NCBI GenBank assembly: GCA_021775965.1
Contig: JAJFGV010000043.1
Coordinates: 248,001-312,000, forward strand
Origin: Alphaproteobacteria bacterium
Lineage (GTDB): Bacteria; Pseudomonadota; Alphaproteobacteria; Micavibrionales; Micavibrionaceae
Direction: 5' to 3'
Length of the DNA stretch: 64,000 nt
The notes under the pieces were generated by a model. It saw only the letters and a list, made by a program, of their open reading frames with translations, did not search any database and had not been told where the DNA came from. A program made the translations under genes and the position numbers. Positions 36,003 through 45,008 of the stretch are shown here, in pieces. The first letter of the stretch is position 1; every line of letters starts with the position of its first letter.

Positions 36003-36737
36003 GTGCCTGCAGATTTAATCGTTTATGCCCTTGTGGCTGCCGGCCTGGTTTTCTGGTTGCGTAGTATTCTCGGTACGCGCCATGGTGATGAGCAGGAGCG
36101 CCCCAACCCTTATGTGCAGACCGAGCAGAGCGCGGATTCCAGTGCGGACAATCTCTATCTGGCTGACGAAAAACCGATCACGCCCGAGGATAGCATTCTG
36201 GCGTTGGCTGAAAACAAAACCGGCAATCTTTCGGTTGAAAATAAAACCGCTGAAAACGGTTTACTGGATATTTCAAAAGCCGACAAGAAATTTGATATCA
36301 ATGTTTTCCTGATGGGCGCGCAGGATGCCTTTGCGTTTATTGTTGAGGCGTTTGGCGAAGGCGATAAGGAGACGCTGAAAAATCTTTTGACCGAAGGCGT
36401 TTATAGCGCGTTCGAAGGTGCGATTGATGAACGTGATAAGCGCGGCGAAAATATGGTCACCGAAATTCACGCGATTAAAAAAGCGGAAGTGACCGGCGCG
36501 CGGATCGAAGACAAAAAGGCGTTTATCACCGTGCGCTTTACCGCCGATGAGACCAGCGTTGTAAAAGATGAGGACGGTGAGATTATCGAAGGCCATCCCG
36601 ATAAGATCACGCAAATGCGTGATGTCTGGACGTTCGGGCGTGATGTGAATGCGAAAGACCCGCGCTGGCTGGTGTACGAGACGCGCGACGATCTCGAGGA
36701 CGACAATACCACCATTCCGAATAAGGGAATGGATTAG
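36003..36737 (+). CDS. timA: Tim44-like inner-membrane protein (TimA)
   Basis: Bacterial relative of mitochondrial Tim44, membrane anchored. A GTG start with GAAGGG upstream opens an N-terminal hydrophobic helix (LIVYALVAAGLVFWL), then a charged linker, then the Tim44 domain (about 95-235) with DAFAFIVEAFGEGDKETLKNLL and a C-terminal DVWTFGRDVNAKDPRW strand. The 244 aa length is usual. After the TAG stop the same frame stays open for 64 codons (see separate entry). Confidence 0.9.
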   Translation: MPADLIVYALVAAGLVFWLRSILGTRHGDEQERPNPYVQTEQSADSSADNLYLADEKPITPEDSILALAENKTGNLSVENKTAENGLLDISKADKKFDINVFLMGAQDAFAFIVEAFGEGDKETLKNLLTEGVYSAFEGAIDERDKRGENMVTEIHAIKKAEVTGARIEDKKAFITVRFTADETSVVKDEDGEIIEGHPDKITQMRDVWTFGRDVNAKDPRWLVYETRDDLEDDNTTIPNKGMD

Positions 36738-36932
36738 GTTTTAGTCCCACCTTCTAATTTTCAATTTTTTTTGGGAGGTCAATATGATGAACAGGGGAAT
36801 TTCACGCCTGTTATTGCTTCCGAGGGTGAAAAAGTTCTGGTCGGGCCGATTTTAAGCAGACTGTTCCCCGAATACAATTCCAGCTATACGCCTGTTGCCG
36901 TTAATGAGAATCTGCAGCCTAAAAGTTATTAG
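36738..36932 (+). pseudogene. 64-codon frame directly after the timA stop (possible gene relic)
   Basis: In the timA frame, after TAG, an open stretch reads GGQYDEQGNFTPVIASEG, KVLVGPILSRLFPEYNSSY and ends ENLQPKSY. It has no ATG and no clear ribosome site; TTG at about 36771 is the only weak start. The amino-acid mix looks coding. It may be a relic of a deleted gene, a read-through tail or chance. Confidence 0.3.
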
Positions 36933-36963
36933 ATAATACTATTCTCTGTGCTATAAAAATCTT

Positions 36964-38124
36964 ATGCGTTCTTTTTTACTTATATTTGTTTTATTGCTTT
37001 CGGCTTGTGCGGGGACGGGTCCGAAGTCGGATGAAAAACCGTCATTGGTTTTGAAGCAGGCGCGGTTTGCTGATTTGCCGGGCTGGCAGAATGACAATAT
37101 GGGCACGGCGATGGCAGCGCTGCAAAAATCCTGCGCGCGGATTAAAAAATCTTCTCCTGATAAATCTTTTGGGTCATTGGCCGAGGCTGGCAAGACGGTG
37201 CATTGGCAGGGCATGTGTATTGATCTGTTGGCGTTGAATGTCGGCGATAGCAATGCTGTGCGTGGTTTTATGGAGCGGCATTTCACGCCGTATGAAGCAC
37301 GGGCCGGGCATGAGCGCAATGGCTTGTTTACGGGGTATTATGAGGCCTCTCTCAAAGGCTCCCGCACGCGTCACGGACCGTATCAGGTGCCGCTTTACAC
37401 GCGCCCGAATGATCTGGTGATGGTGCAGCTGGGTGAGTTTCGCGAAGAGCTGAAGGGTCAGCGTATTGCGGGGCGGGTGATTGATGGCAAGCTCAAACCT
37501 TATGAAGACCGCCCGGCGATTGTCAGCGGCGCATGGCCACATAATGACAAAGTTCTGGTCTGGGTCGACAGTCCGGTTGATGCGTTCTTTGTGCAGATTC
37601 AGGGCTCGGGTGTGGTTGAGATGGCAGGCGGTGGTCCTCCTATGCGCATTGGCTATGCCGGGCAGAACGGTCATGTCTATTATGCGATCGGGCGCGAGCT
37701 GATTGCGCGAGGGTATTTGACCAAAGACAATGTATCGATGCAGGCGATCCGTGAATGGCTTGAGGCCAATCCGGTTGAAGGTGCCGAGGTGATGAACACC
37801 AACAAGTCCTATGTGTTTTTTCAGGCGCTCGAAGGTGAAGGGCCGATTGGCGGCGAAGGCGTGGCGCTCACGCCCGGTCGTTCGCTGGCGGTGGATCGTT
37901 CGCTGATTTCCTATGGCGTGCCGATCTGGGTGGATATCGAAGAGCCGTTGCCTGGGGCAGGCAAGCTACAGCGTCTTATGATCGCGCAGGATACCGGCGG
38001 CGCCATTCGTGGTCCGGTGCGCGGTGATGTTTTCTGGGGCTATGGCGCACGAGCGGAAGAGTTGGCCGGGCCGATGAAATCACAAGGACGATATTGGTTG
38101 TTATTGCCGAAGGCCAGTCAATAA
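36964..38124 (+). CDS. mltA: Membrane-bound lytic murein transglycosylase A
   Basis: Cleaves peptidoglycan glycan strands, leaving 1,6-anhydro ends, at the outer membrane. Lipobox LLLSACAG near residue 16. The MltA barrel domain has GLFTGYYEASLKGSR, VDSPVDAFFVQIQGSG and RIGYAGQNGHVYYAIGREL. The C-terminal 3D domain carries LMIAQDTGGAIRGPVRGDVF with the catalytic-type aspartates. The 386 aa length is typical. It is the last housekeeping gene before the secretion locus; relatives often have an Smr gene next, absent here. Confidence 0.96.
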   Translation: MRSFLLIFVLLLSACAGTGPKSDEKPSLVLKQARFADLPGWQNDNMGTAMAALQKSCARIKKSSPDKSFGSLAEAGKTVHWQGMCIDLLALNVGDSNAVRGFMERHFTPYEARAGHERNGLFTGYYEASLKGSRTRHGPYQVPLYTRPNDLVMVQLGEFREELKGQRIAGRVIDGKLKPYEDRPAIVSGAWPHNDKVLVWVDSPVDAFFVQIQGSGVVEMAGGGPPMRIGYAGQNGHVYYAIGRELIARGYLTKDNVSMQAIREWLEANPVEGAEVMNTNKSYVFFQALEGEGPIGGEGVALTPGRSLAVDRSLISYGVPIWVDIEEPLPGAGKLQRLMIAQDTGGAIRGPVRGDVFWGYGARAEELAGPMKSQGRYWLLLPKASQ

Positions 38125-38147
38125 AAGTACGTATCATGAAAACCCAT

Positions 38148-38720
38148 TTAAAAAATAGGTGTTCTGAAGCGTTCGAAATCAAGCTGGATATCTTTGAGGC
38201 TATCGGGAATGGGCATAGGCAGCGTTAGGTCTGGTGGGTTTGCAACAATGCCGGGGATTGCAGTGTTAAATTGATCGACCGTTTCCTGGTTAATTTCGCG
38301 CCGTCTGATCGTTACTTTTTCAAGAATAAAATTGGAATTCCCGTATTTTACGACGTCCTCTTCAGTTGCTGCTCTGTAAAAACATTGCATGGGCTCGAGC
38401 CTGTATTCTCCAAAAGAGTCAACTTGTGTAAACCATACACGAACAGAAGCGCCGAAATCATCAACGGTGCTAATGCGCAAAGACTGCGGATATTGCAGAT
38501 AGGATTCAAGAAAGACTTTGCAAACGCCATATGTAATGCCGCCTTTATATGGGAGCAGCAAATACCATATCCCACCTGATAAAAATGCAACTGTCCCGCT
38601 GATAAGTGCCCATTTGCGGATTTTTTTCTTTTTAAGCGCCTGTTGTTCTTTCAGAGCCTCAACTGTGCTGGGCTTTTTACCAGGTGCCGGTTTTTTCTTT
38701 TTTTCTTTCTTTTTAAACAT
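38148..38720 (-). CDS. Unknown bitopic membrane protein at the end of the T4BSS block
   Basis: 190 aa. The N terminus is extremely basic (MFKKKEKKKKPAPGKK), followed by one membrane segment (WALISGTVAFLSGGIWYLLL, about 37-56) and a periplasmic domain of about 130 residues with two cysteines (YGVCKVFL, PMQCFYRA) that may pair. The topology is like that of small T4SS core proteins such as DotJ/DotI-type subunits, but the sequence is not one I recognise. It lies 35 bases downstream of dotO and on the same strand, so it is very probably part of the operon. Confidence 0.7.
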   Translation of the reverse strand: MFKKKEKKKKPAPGKKPSTVEALKEQQALKKKKIRKWALISGTVAFLSGGIWYLLLPYKGGITYGVCKVFLESYLQYPQSLRISTVDDFGASVRVWFTQVDSFGEYRLEPMQCFYRAATEEDVVKYGNSNFILEKVTIRRREINQETVDQFNTAIPGIVANPPDLTLPMPIPDSLKDIQLDFERFRTPIF

Positions 38721-38755
38721 GTTTGTAAATTCTGTCTTTTGCTGCCGTCAATATT

Positions 38756-41700
38756 CTACACGGCCAATTTTGCGCGGGCAGGCGTTTCTTCTTTTTGGGC
38801 TAGTTTACTGAATTCTACAAGTTCGTCGACGATCTCTTCGATAACAGCACTGATCATAGCCTGGCGCGAATCTCCTGTATCAGATTTGGCCAAGACGCGT
38901 CGTCTGATTTCACCACGGGCGCTACCGCCCGGGTAATGGAAGGCCAGCATTTGTCGCCCACGTCCGGCGCCAAGGCGTGCATACAGCCTGTTCCTGATGC
39001 CAACATCTTCGGCTGATGTTGACAGAGCCCATAATTCGATCGGACCAAGCGTGTTATACAAATGTTGCTCGTAGCGGCCGTCAGTTGTTCCTAAAACAAG
39101 AAGGCATGGCGCGCCGATGGATTTTGGACCCGTCAATTTATAACGAATAACCTGGCGGGCTGTTGTCGATAGTCCGAAACGTTCCTGCACATCATCGACA
39201 GCCTTGTCGGAAATAGCCGTACCCAATACCCAGACGCCAGTGGCAAGATCAACCATATCATCATCAAAGTCATGTAAAAGCTGCGATGTCAGAACAATCT
39301 GCACGCCACGTTTCCGGCCCTCCCGAACGTCCCGGATTACCTGCGACCTAACCGAGTTGGATTTACTGGTTCTGTGGAACTCATCGTAGCAGAGCCTTTT
39401 GGGCGTTTCGCCGATTTCCTGTAGTCTCATTTCATGATATTCCCGGAATTTTTCCGGCACGTACTGGATTGTATCGAGGCTCATCCACCAGTTTCTGACC
39501 AGGGCATGACGTGCCAGCATATACATGATGGCAGTCTGCCGATCTGCGGTTTCGTCACCTTGTGGCGCAACATCCATAAGATCGAGAGAGCAAATTCGTG
39601 CATCTGCAATTTCGAACTGTGTCACAGAAGAAAGAATAGGATATTCGCGAATAGCAGATGTAACCATGCGCTCAAAAGCGCTAATAACAGTTTCAGTACT
39701 AAACCCTACAGATGTTTCTTCGAGCAATGTTCTAATTTGCGGGCGCCTAGATGCTGTAATAGAGTCGTTTAATGTTGGCGCAGCATGACGTTGGGCGATA
39801 TGAGCAACATGGTTTTGCTCAAGCTCAAACATCTTGTCAACCACATCCCACCAGTAAGGATCTGTCGGTAAATGAACATTAAATTTTTGTATAGCTTCAT
39901 CCACTTCGGATTCCAGGCGCGGTAAATAAGGCCGCGCTTCGGCATTGGCAGATTTATCATCACGCCAGCGGAACATCTCATCAACCACAAGGCCGCAAAG
40001 TTGTTGCATTCCGTCATAGGGCTTATCATAGCCCGGTGGCGTACACAGAAGGGTCATAAGCTCAACAAGGTAGCTGCGTTCATCAGGCAACGGATAGCGG
40101 CAACCTAGTTGCGTATCAAACGGATTGATTGCGTATTGGTGAGACATCTGGAGGCGGTAATAGGCGGCCTCATGTTGCTGTTTTAAAGGAAGGGCTTCTT
40201 TAATCAGAGAAATTAATCCGGAAGAAGAAGGCCCAATATCAACAATAGCAACGTAAGGGAGCCTGCTTAAACCTGGCGACAATATCGTGGCCAGGTTTAA
40301 TGTATTGAGAAGCACAGATTTACCGGCGCCAGGCTGAGCAAAGATTAAATCAAACCATGTCGTTGTAAGATTGGTACCGGTCTGGTACGGCCAGATTTTA
40401 CCATCCGGCGTTCTAAACAGCATGGATCCTTGTTCGAAAGGACTGGACGGCCTTTGCCAGGGAAGCAGGCGCATCATTTCAGTCATGGGAGCAACGCCAG
40501 TGGGTGCAGATCCAGCGCAGTGAATGCCCATGGCGGAGGACATCACACAATCAAGAGGATCGCCGGAAAACTCGCTAACCTGGGCATACCCCCAGCTTTC
40601 AACGGCCTGAAGCAGAACAGAGAGCCGATCATTAATGACAGCTTGTTCATCGATCGTGCACCAGGTCGCAAAAGAAATCCGCATGCGCACAACAGGCTCG
40701 CTTCTTGCCATGGTCGCCAGTCCTTCCAGGGCGTATTTTATTTGCTTGTTGGCGGCGTTGGTTGGCCCCATCATTGTTGCCAAAAAGGCGCGCATTGCTG
40801 TGGCGTAGGTGCCGCCACCCTCAAGCAAAAAAGAAATCCTGAAAGGGATATCAGCTTCAACGAGACGATTAAGCAACACAGGAAAAGGGGTTGAGTCCAT
40901 CGGGCCAAGGGTCATGTCGGCTCCAGCCCATACCATGTTTCCAATGCGAACGACAGATGGCCCCATCGTTTTGGCATCAGCGGCTGTAATCTGGTTGGGC
41001 AATGTCGGCCAAAGCAGGTCGGACATATCAACCTGACTCATAGGGGCTCTTGGCGGTATAGGGTCGCCAGGCAGGCAGGCCCGCCAATTTTCATTGGCCC
41101 GGTCCGGGAATAAATTTGCACGCACTGCTACCAAAGCATCATGGACTTCGAGCAGTTCGCCCCTTATGGCCAACTCATCCATGGCTGATACGATCGCTGA
41201 TACGAAACTTTTGTGTCGCGTTCTCAGGGGCTCAAGTCCGGCAAAGGGGTATTGCGCATTGCCGGCAGGGCCCCATTCTTTCGATTGTTCTTTTGCGTCT
41301 TTTGCGGTGCGCTGATATTCGTTTTTCGTTAGAATGCCGGGCCGCGTCCATAAAACAAAATAAGCTTCTTCATGCGACAAAAACCGCTCTAGATGTTTGA
41401 CGCGTTCATCAAACAGGTCCTCAAGTTCAAGGCCCATATTTTCAGCTGTTTTACGACTGGGACGGACATATCTTTCCAGCTCCTTTTTAACTCTTGCCGG
41501 GTCCCGGGAAAAAAAGACCTGCATGGCATGGCCCTGACGGTCAAAACGCGCACCAATTTTAATTGTTGAGGACTCGACAATGTGCTCGTACTCTTCGTCG
41601 CCGATAATCTGGCGACTGCCTTCGACTTTGATGTATGAAACCAGGGAGCCGTCTGCAGCGGCAAGTGTAAATTTACTGTCTGATGTTTCAAGCCTGATAA

Positions 41701-41764
41701 AAGAAGCAACAGATTGCCTGAAAGCTTTTTGGAAAGGCGCTATTAATCTCTCTAGCAGGTCCAT
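38756..41764 (-). CDS. dotO: T4BSS ATPase DotO/IcmB (VirB4-like)
   Basis: Cytoplasmic ATPase at the base of the Dot/Icm secretion machine. At 1002 aa it is close to Legionella DotO. Walker A IFAQPGAGKSVLL is near residue 475, and Walker B-type LCYDEFHRT near residue 790, followed by a Q/R-rich segment (GVQIVLTSQLLHDFDDDMVD). The N-terminal half shows the family's long helical and beta region (RFDRQGHAMQVFFSRDPARV). It follows dotN after 137 bases and precedes the unknown membrane protein gene. Confidence 0.93.
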   Translation of the reverse strand: MDLLERLIAPFQKAFRQSVASFIRLETSDSKFTLAAADGSLVSYIKVEGSRQIIGDEEYEHIVESSTIKIGARFDRQGHAMQVFFSRDPARVKKELERYVRPSRKTAENMGLELEDLFDERVKHLERFLSHEEAYFVLWTRPGILTKNEYQRTAKDAKEQSKEWGPAGNAQYPFAGLEPLRTRHKSFVSAIVSAMDELAIRGELLEVHDALVAVRANLFPDRANENWRACLPGDPIPPRAPMSQVDMSDLLWPTLPNQITAADAKTMGPSVVRIGNMVWAGADMTLGPMDSTPFPVLLNRLVEADIPFRISFLLEGGGTYATAMRAFLATMMGPTNAANKQIKYALEGLATMARSEPVVRMRISFATWCTIDEQAVINDRLSVLLQAVESWGYAQVSEFSGDPLDCVMSSAMGIHCAGSAPTGVAPMTEMMRLLPWQRPSSPFEQGSMLFRTPDGKIWPYQTGTNLTTTWFDLIFAQPGAGKSVLLNTLNLATILSPGLSRLPYVAIVDIGPSSSGLISLIKEALPLKQQHEAAYYRLQMSHQYAINPFDTQLGCRYPLPDERSYLVELMTLLCTPPGYDKPYDGMQQLCGLVVDEMFRWRDDKSANAEARPYLPRLESEVDEAIQKFNVHLPTDPYWWDVVDKMFELEQNHVAHIAQRHAAPTLNDSITASRRPQIRTLLEETSVGFSTETVISAFERMVTSAIREYPILSSVTQFEIADARICSLDLMDVAPQGDETADRQTAIMYMLARHALVRNWWMSLDTIQYVPEKFREYHEMRLQEIGETPKRLCYDEFHRTSKSNSVRSQVIRDVREGRKRGVQIVLTSQLLHDFDDDMVDLATGVWVLGTAISDKAVDDVQERFGLSTTARQVIRYKLTGPKSIGAPCLLVLGTTDGRYEQHLYNTLGPIELWALSTSAEDVGIRNRLYARLGAGRGRQMLAFHYPGGSARGEIRRRVLAKSDTGDSRQAMISAVIEEIVDELVEFSKLAQKEETPARAKLAV

Positions 41765-41901
41765 AGAAACTATATATTCCGTTTTATTATAGCAATTAAG
41801 CAGGCATTATTTTTAAATATACAAAACTTGCCGTTCTCGTCATAGAGAGCATAACGAAAAACCATCTTTTTATAAGGAAAAAAATGTTTGTGTGTTCTTA
41901 T

Positions 41902-42627
41902 TTAAGATGCCTTTGCCATATCCTGATAAAGCGATAGCCATGTGGGGGGCGCTTTTCCGCCGAAGGGGCCGTCTTTAGAGCGCCAATAGGCTAAAATTTG
42001 AGGGAATTGGTTAAATTCCAGATCGGCTTCCTTTATGATTCTTCGGTCCAGCGGGAAAAGCCTTACGCCTTCCAGCTTTTTATCACGGTAATGATAATGT
42101 TTATGTCCGAGATAATCGCGCATAACCATAGCCAGGATGTAAGGATCGTCTGTTCCTATTCGCCTTTTGACTTCTTCGCGTCGCTCCATCAGAGCATCCA
42201 GGGAACGTCTTGCGGCGTCAGCAACCGGTCCTTGTGAGATGCGGGCAACATAGATGGCGCGGGCTATATGGTGTAATTGTGCCTGTGAAATTTCCGGGAG
42301 CCAGATCAGGACGCCCGAGCGCATGACGCTAACCTGCTCCATGCTAAAGCATTGATGGCAAAAAATGCAGGTGGTCGCCAAATTTTGGGAATGTGTATCG
42401 TTTACGTCATGGTTGAGAAAATGAACTTCCTGATATTTTTGTGATTTAAAGCCACAGAATTTACAAATGTTATCATCACGTTTTAAAATTTTCTGTTTAA
42501 TTTCGGGTGCCAGACCACCCTTGGCAGATGCAGAATTTGCTTTTCTACCGGAGTTTTGCGTAGCAGCGCCCGCCCCTTTTTTTGGTAAGGGACGGGCGAT
42601 ACCTAATATAATGGATGAACCACTCAT
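41902..42627 (-). CDS. dotN: T4BSS protein DotN/IcmJ
   Basis: Zinc-binding, HNH-like subunit of the type IV coupling complex in Legionella. The 241 aa protein has a basic Ser/Ala/Lys N terminus, then the metal site KRDDNICKFCGFKS...CIFCHQC with four to five cysteines, HFLNHDVNDTHSQNLATTC, and a conserved C-terminal half (SLDALMERREEVKRRIG, RLFPLDRRIIKEADLEF, PQILAYWRSKDGPFG). It begins 4 bases after the stop of the IcmC/D-like gene. Since DotN normally works with DotL and DotM, those genes should exist elsewhere in the genome. Confidence 0.92.
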   Translation of the reverse strand: MSGSSIILGIARPLPKKGAGAATQNSGRKANSASAKGGLAPEIKQKILKRDDNICKFCGFKSQKYQEVHFLNHDVNDTHSQNLATTCIFCHQCFSMEQVSVMRSGVLIWLPEISQAQLHHIARAIYVARISQGPVADAARRSLDALMERREEVKRRIGTDDPYILAMVMRDYLGHKHYHYRDKKLEGVRLFPLDRRIIKEADLEFNQFPQILAYWRSKDGPFGGKAPPTWLSLYQDMAKAS

Positions 42628-42631
42628 ATGT

Positions 42632-43024
42632 TTATTTAACGGCGAACTGCACCTTATTCAACTGAGCCGCTACGGTGTTACCACCTGCACCAGCATCAAT
42701 GGTATTGAACATTGAATCGAACAGGATCGGCAGCGCAAAAAGCGCACCACCCGCGGCCAGACGAATAGCGCCGTCTTTTAGCGGTGTCTGTGTCGGGTTC
42801 TCAACGTGGTCCTTGATTTTCATCACACCAAGAACACCCAGCAAAATACCAAACAGATACGACATACCGGTTAAAAGACCCGGAATGGATTCTGTGGATG
42901 TTGTGATGTTTTCAGCGATTGTACTAAACGTACTACCGGCACCGGCATGTGCATCACCGGCGGAGCCGATGATCATACCTGCGGTTACCGCAGCACTTAG
43001 TTTGTAACATGTTTTATTAAGCAT
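42632..43024 (-). CDS. IcmC/IcmD-like small membrane protein of the T4BSS
   Basis: 130 aa from ATG 43024, which has AGGAG 10 bases upstream; a 12-codon longer frame lacks one. Leader (cut after AHA), then one module of the IcmC/DotE-IcmD/DotP type: ITTSTESIPGLLTGMSYLFG, LLGVLGVMKIKDHVENPTQ, PLKDGAIRLAAGGALFALPI. Two membrane segments flank the short HVENPTQ loop, a hallmark of these proteins. Sequence alone does not separate IcmC from IcmD. The same module is repeated three times in the gene directly upstream. Confidence 0.87.
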   Translation of the reverse strand: MLNKTCYKLSAAVTAGMIIGSAGDAHAGAGSTFSTIAENITTSTESIPGLLTGMSYLFGILLGVLGVMKIKDHVENPTQTPLKDGAIRLAAGGALFALPILFDSMFNTIDAGAGGNTVAAQLNKVQFAVK

Positions 43025-43059
43025 AGTTTTTCTCCTTCTACCAAAAGTTAGTTTGCTCA

Positions 43060-44799
43060 CTATATTACATTAAATAATACCCCAAAACCCGTAATGCCTA
43101 AAGTCGCTTGTACGGCATTGAGCAAGGGGCCTAAGTTCACAGCTAGTGACCCGCCAATCATATGCGTGACGCCAGCCATGACCGAAGCTTGTTGTTTGCC
43201 TTCGGCAACATCTCTGATGATAAATATTCCCCTGATAAAGCTAATAAGACCAAGGATTATCATAAACTTTAAAATGGCACTAATAACGATATGAGCATGA
43301 AGAACCTCATCGGCGCTCATGCCGTCTGTGTACTGTAGAGCAGCTCTAGACGCTGTAAGCGGATTATTGAAAAATGACGTTGAAAAAGCTGTCATAAGTG
43401 TATTAAACGAAATAAGGGCACCACCCGTAATAAATGTCATGATGGTTCCTATGCCGCCCGGGCCACGCGCGCCCTCCTGCGAGGATTTAATAAGGCGCAT
43501 AATGGCAATCATAATTAAGACCGTGCCGGCAATATGGCCAAACCAGTTCAGTAAAATAGCGGCTGGCCCGAGTAAAACATTCATAAAATTCTGAAGCGAG
43601 GCGCTTAAGCCGACAGCGCCACCGCCAGCGCCACCGCCGAGTCCAATCAATCCAAGCAATCCGCCGACCAAACCGGGAGCGTTACCATCTCCGGTGAAAC
43701 CAGCAGTGGCAAAAGGTATAAGTGCCCCGGGTGTGGCCGTGCTGCGGGCGACTTCTATCATAATCGGTAGCGCAAAAAACATGCCGCCTGCGATCAACCG
43801 TGAGATACCTTCGGATAATTTTGTTTGTCCAGGGTTCTCCACATGGTCTCTAAGCTTTACCAGAGCCCAGAGGCCGAGAACCAGCCCTATGACATAGGAA
43901 ACTGCCGTTAAAAAGGCAGGGGCTAAAGCTGTATGAATGATCGAGGCGCAAAGTACGTCTCCCAAATTGGCGCCGGCGCCAATGCCCAGAGTACAGGTGG
44001 CAGGGTTTGCAAGTCCGGTTACAGGGGTAGAGATAAACCCAGCTATTGCCAGGGCTTGTCTCGCGACGCTGGCGCCTGCGAGGCCGTCATCAATAATTGT
44101 GGTATACATGGCTTGATAAATCGATGGTATGGCGAATAAGGCACCGCCAATTATCAAACGGATAACACCGTCTTTAAGCGGCACCTGATCAGGATTTTCA
44201 ACATGGTTTTTAATTTTTAGAATTCCAAGAACGCCAAGAAGAAGGCCGAATAGATAGGCAACGGCAGATATAAGCGCCGGAGCCCTTTCAATGGAGTCTA
44301 TCATATTCTCCATAATGCTATTGACGTCTTGAAGAGGAACAAAGCCGGCCAATGCGCCGATTACGTTGGATATTGTTTCAAGGGGCGTTCCTTCAAAATC
44401 AATTCCAACCTTGTTTTCACCGCCGTCAATGGTGGTGTACATGGCTTCATATACGGTCGGCAAAGCGAGCAAAGCACCACCTGCCAGAAGCTGCATGATT
44501 GGTTTTCTTAAGGCGACGCCGTTTGGCCCGCCTCCCAGTTCTACATGTTGTTTGATATTCAAAATACCCAGGACGCCGAAAAGAAGGGCCACTAGATAGG
44601 ACATAGCGGAAATCATGGCCGGAAGGCGCTCGACCGAATTGGTCATGTTTCTCATGACGTCGTTGGCTTCTTCAACGTCAACAGCATAGGCTGCGGTGCT
44701 GGCAAAAACAGTAAACAGAAGAGACAGGAAAGCAAAAACAGCCAGACGGGGAGCCCATACTGACATTACGAATGATTTATAAAACTTTTCTTTATTCAT
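43060..44799 (-). CDS. Large T4BSS membrane protein with three tandem IcmC/IcmD-like modules and a C-terminal membrane domain
   Basis: 579 aa from ATG 44799 (a GTG at 44811 is the alternative). After a signal sequence (cut after AYA) come three modules, about residues 35-110, 145-225 and 265-340. Each has a helix of ER(L/A)PA(M/L)ISA, a hydrophobic stretch (YLFGLLLGVLGILKIKNHVE), the KxHVENPxQ loop and a second hydrophobic stretch (GGALFAIPSIYQAMYTT). The C-terminal 190 residues hold four to five more membrane segments (GHIAGTVLIMIAIMRLIKSS, KFMIILGLISFIRGIFIIRD), resembling DotV/IcmC-type parts. It appears to be a fusion of proteins that are separate in Legionella. Confidence 0.8.
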   Translation of the reverse strand: MNKEKFYKSFVMSVWAPRLAVFAFLSLLFTVFASTAAYAVDVEEANDVMRNMTNSVERLPAMISAMSYLVALLFGVLGILNIKQHVELGGGPNGVALRKPIMQLLAGGALLALPTVYEAMYTTIDGGENKVGIDFEGTPLETISNVIGALAGFVPLQDVNSIMENMIDSIERAPALISAVAYLFGLLLGVLGILKIKNHVENPDQVPLKDGVIRLIIGGALFAIPSIYQAMYTTIIDDGLAGASVARQALAIAGFISTPVTGLANPATCTLGIGAGANLGDVLCASIIHTALAPAFLTAVSYVIGLVLGLWALVKLRDHVENPGQTKLSEGISRLIAGGMFFALPIMIEVARSTATPGALIPFATAGFTGDGNAPGLVGGLLGLIGLGGGAGGGAVGLSASLQNFMNVLLGPAAILLNWFGHIAGTVLIMIAIMRLIKSSQEGARGPGGIGTIMTFITGGALISFNTLMTAFSTSFFNNPLTASRAALQYTDGMSADEVLHAHIVISAILKFMIILGLISFIRGIFIIRDVAEGKQQASVMAGVTHMIGGSLAVNLGPLLNAVQATLGITGFGVLFNVI

Positions 44800-45008
44800 T
44801 ACGACTTTCACACCTAATTACTACCTAATATTAATTAGAACACATTTTAGACAAATTTGGCAAACTTTTTACAGAACGTTTTTTCATAAAAATATTTAAG
44901 CTTTGAGCAGCTCGATGGGTTAAGTCATGAAGACAGTATAGCCCCAAGCGTTTCAAAATAATCTTAAGATAGAAAATATCTATTAATATGAGGGCGTTAA
45001 GGGGCGTT
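44800..45008. other. AT-rich gap inside the T4BSS operon
   Basis: About 200 bases between the dotF-like gene and the tandem-module gene, longer than other gaps in this block. It is AT-rich with several short TTTTT runs on the coding strand side. An 81-codon minus-strand frame (45076-44831) overlaps the dotF-like end and has no support. The gap may hold an internal promoter; no clear box was identified. Confidence 0.3.
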
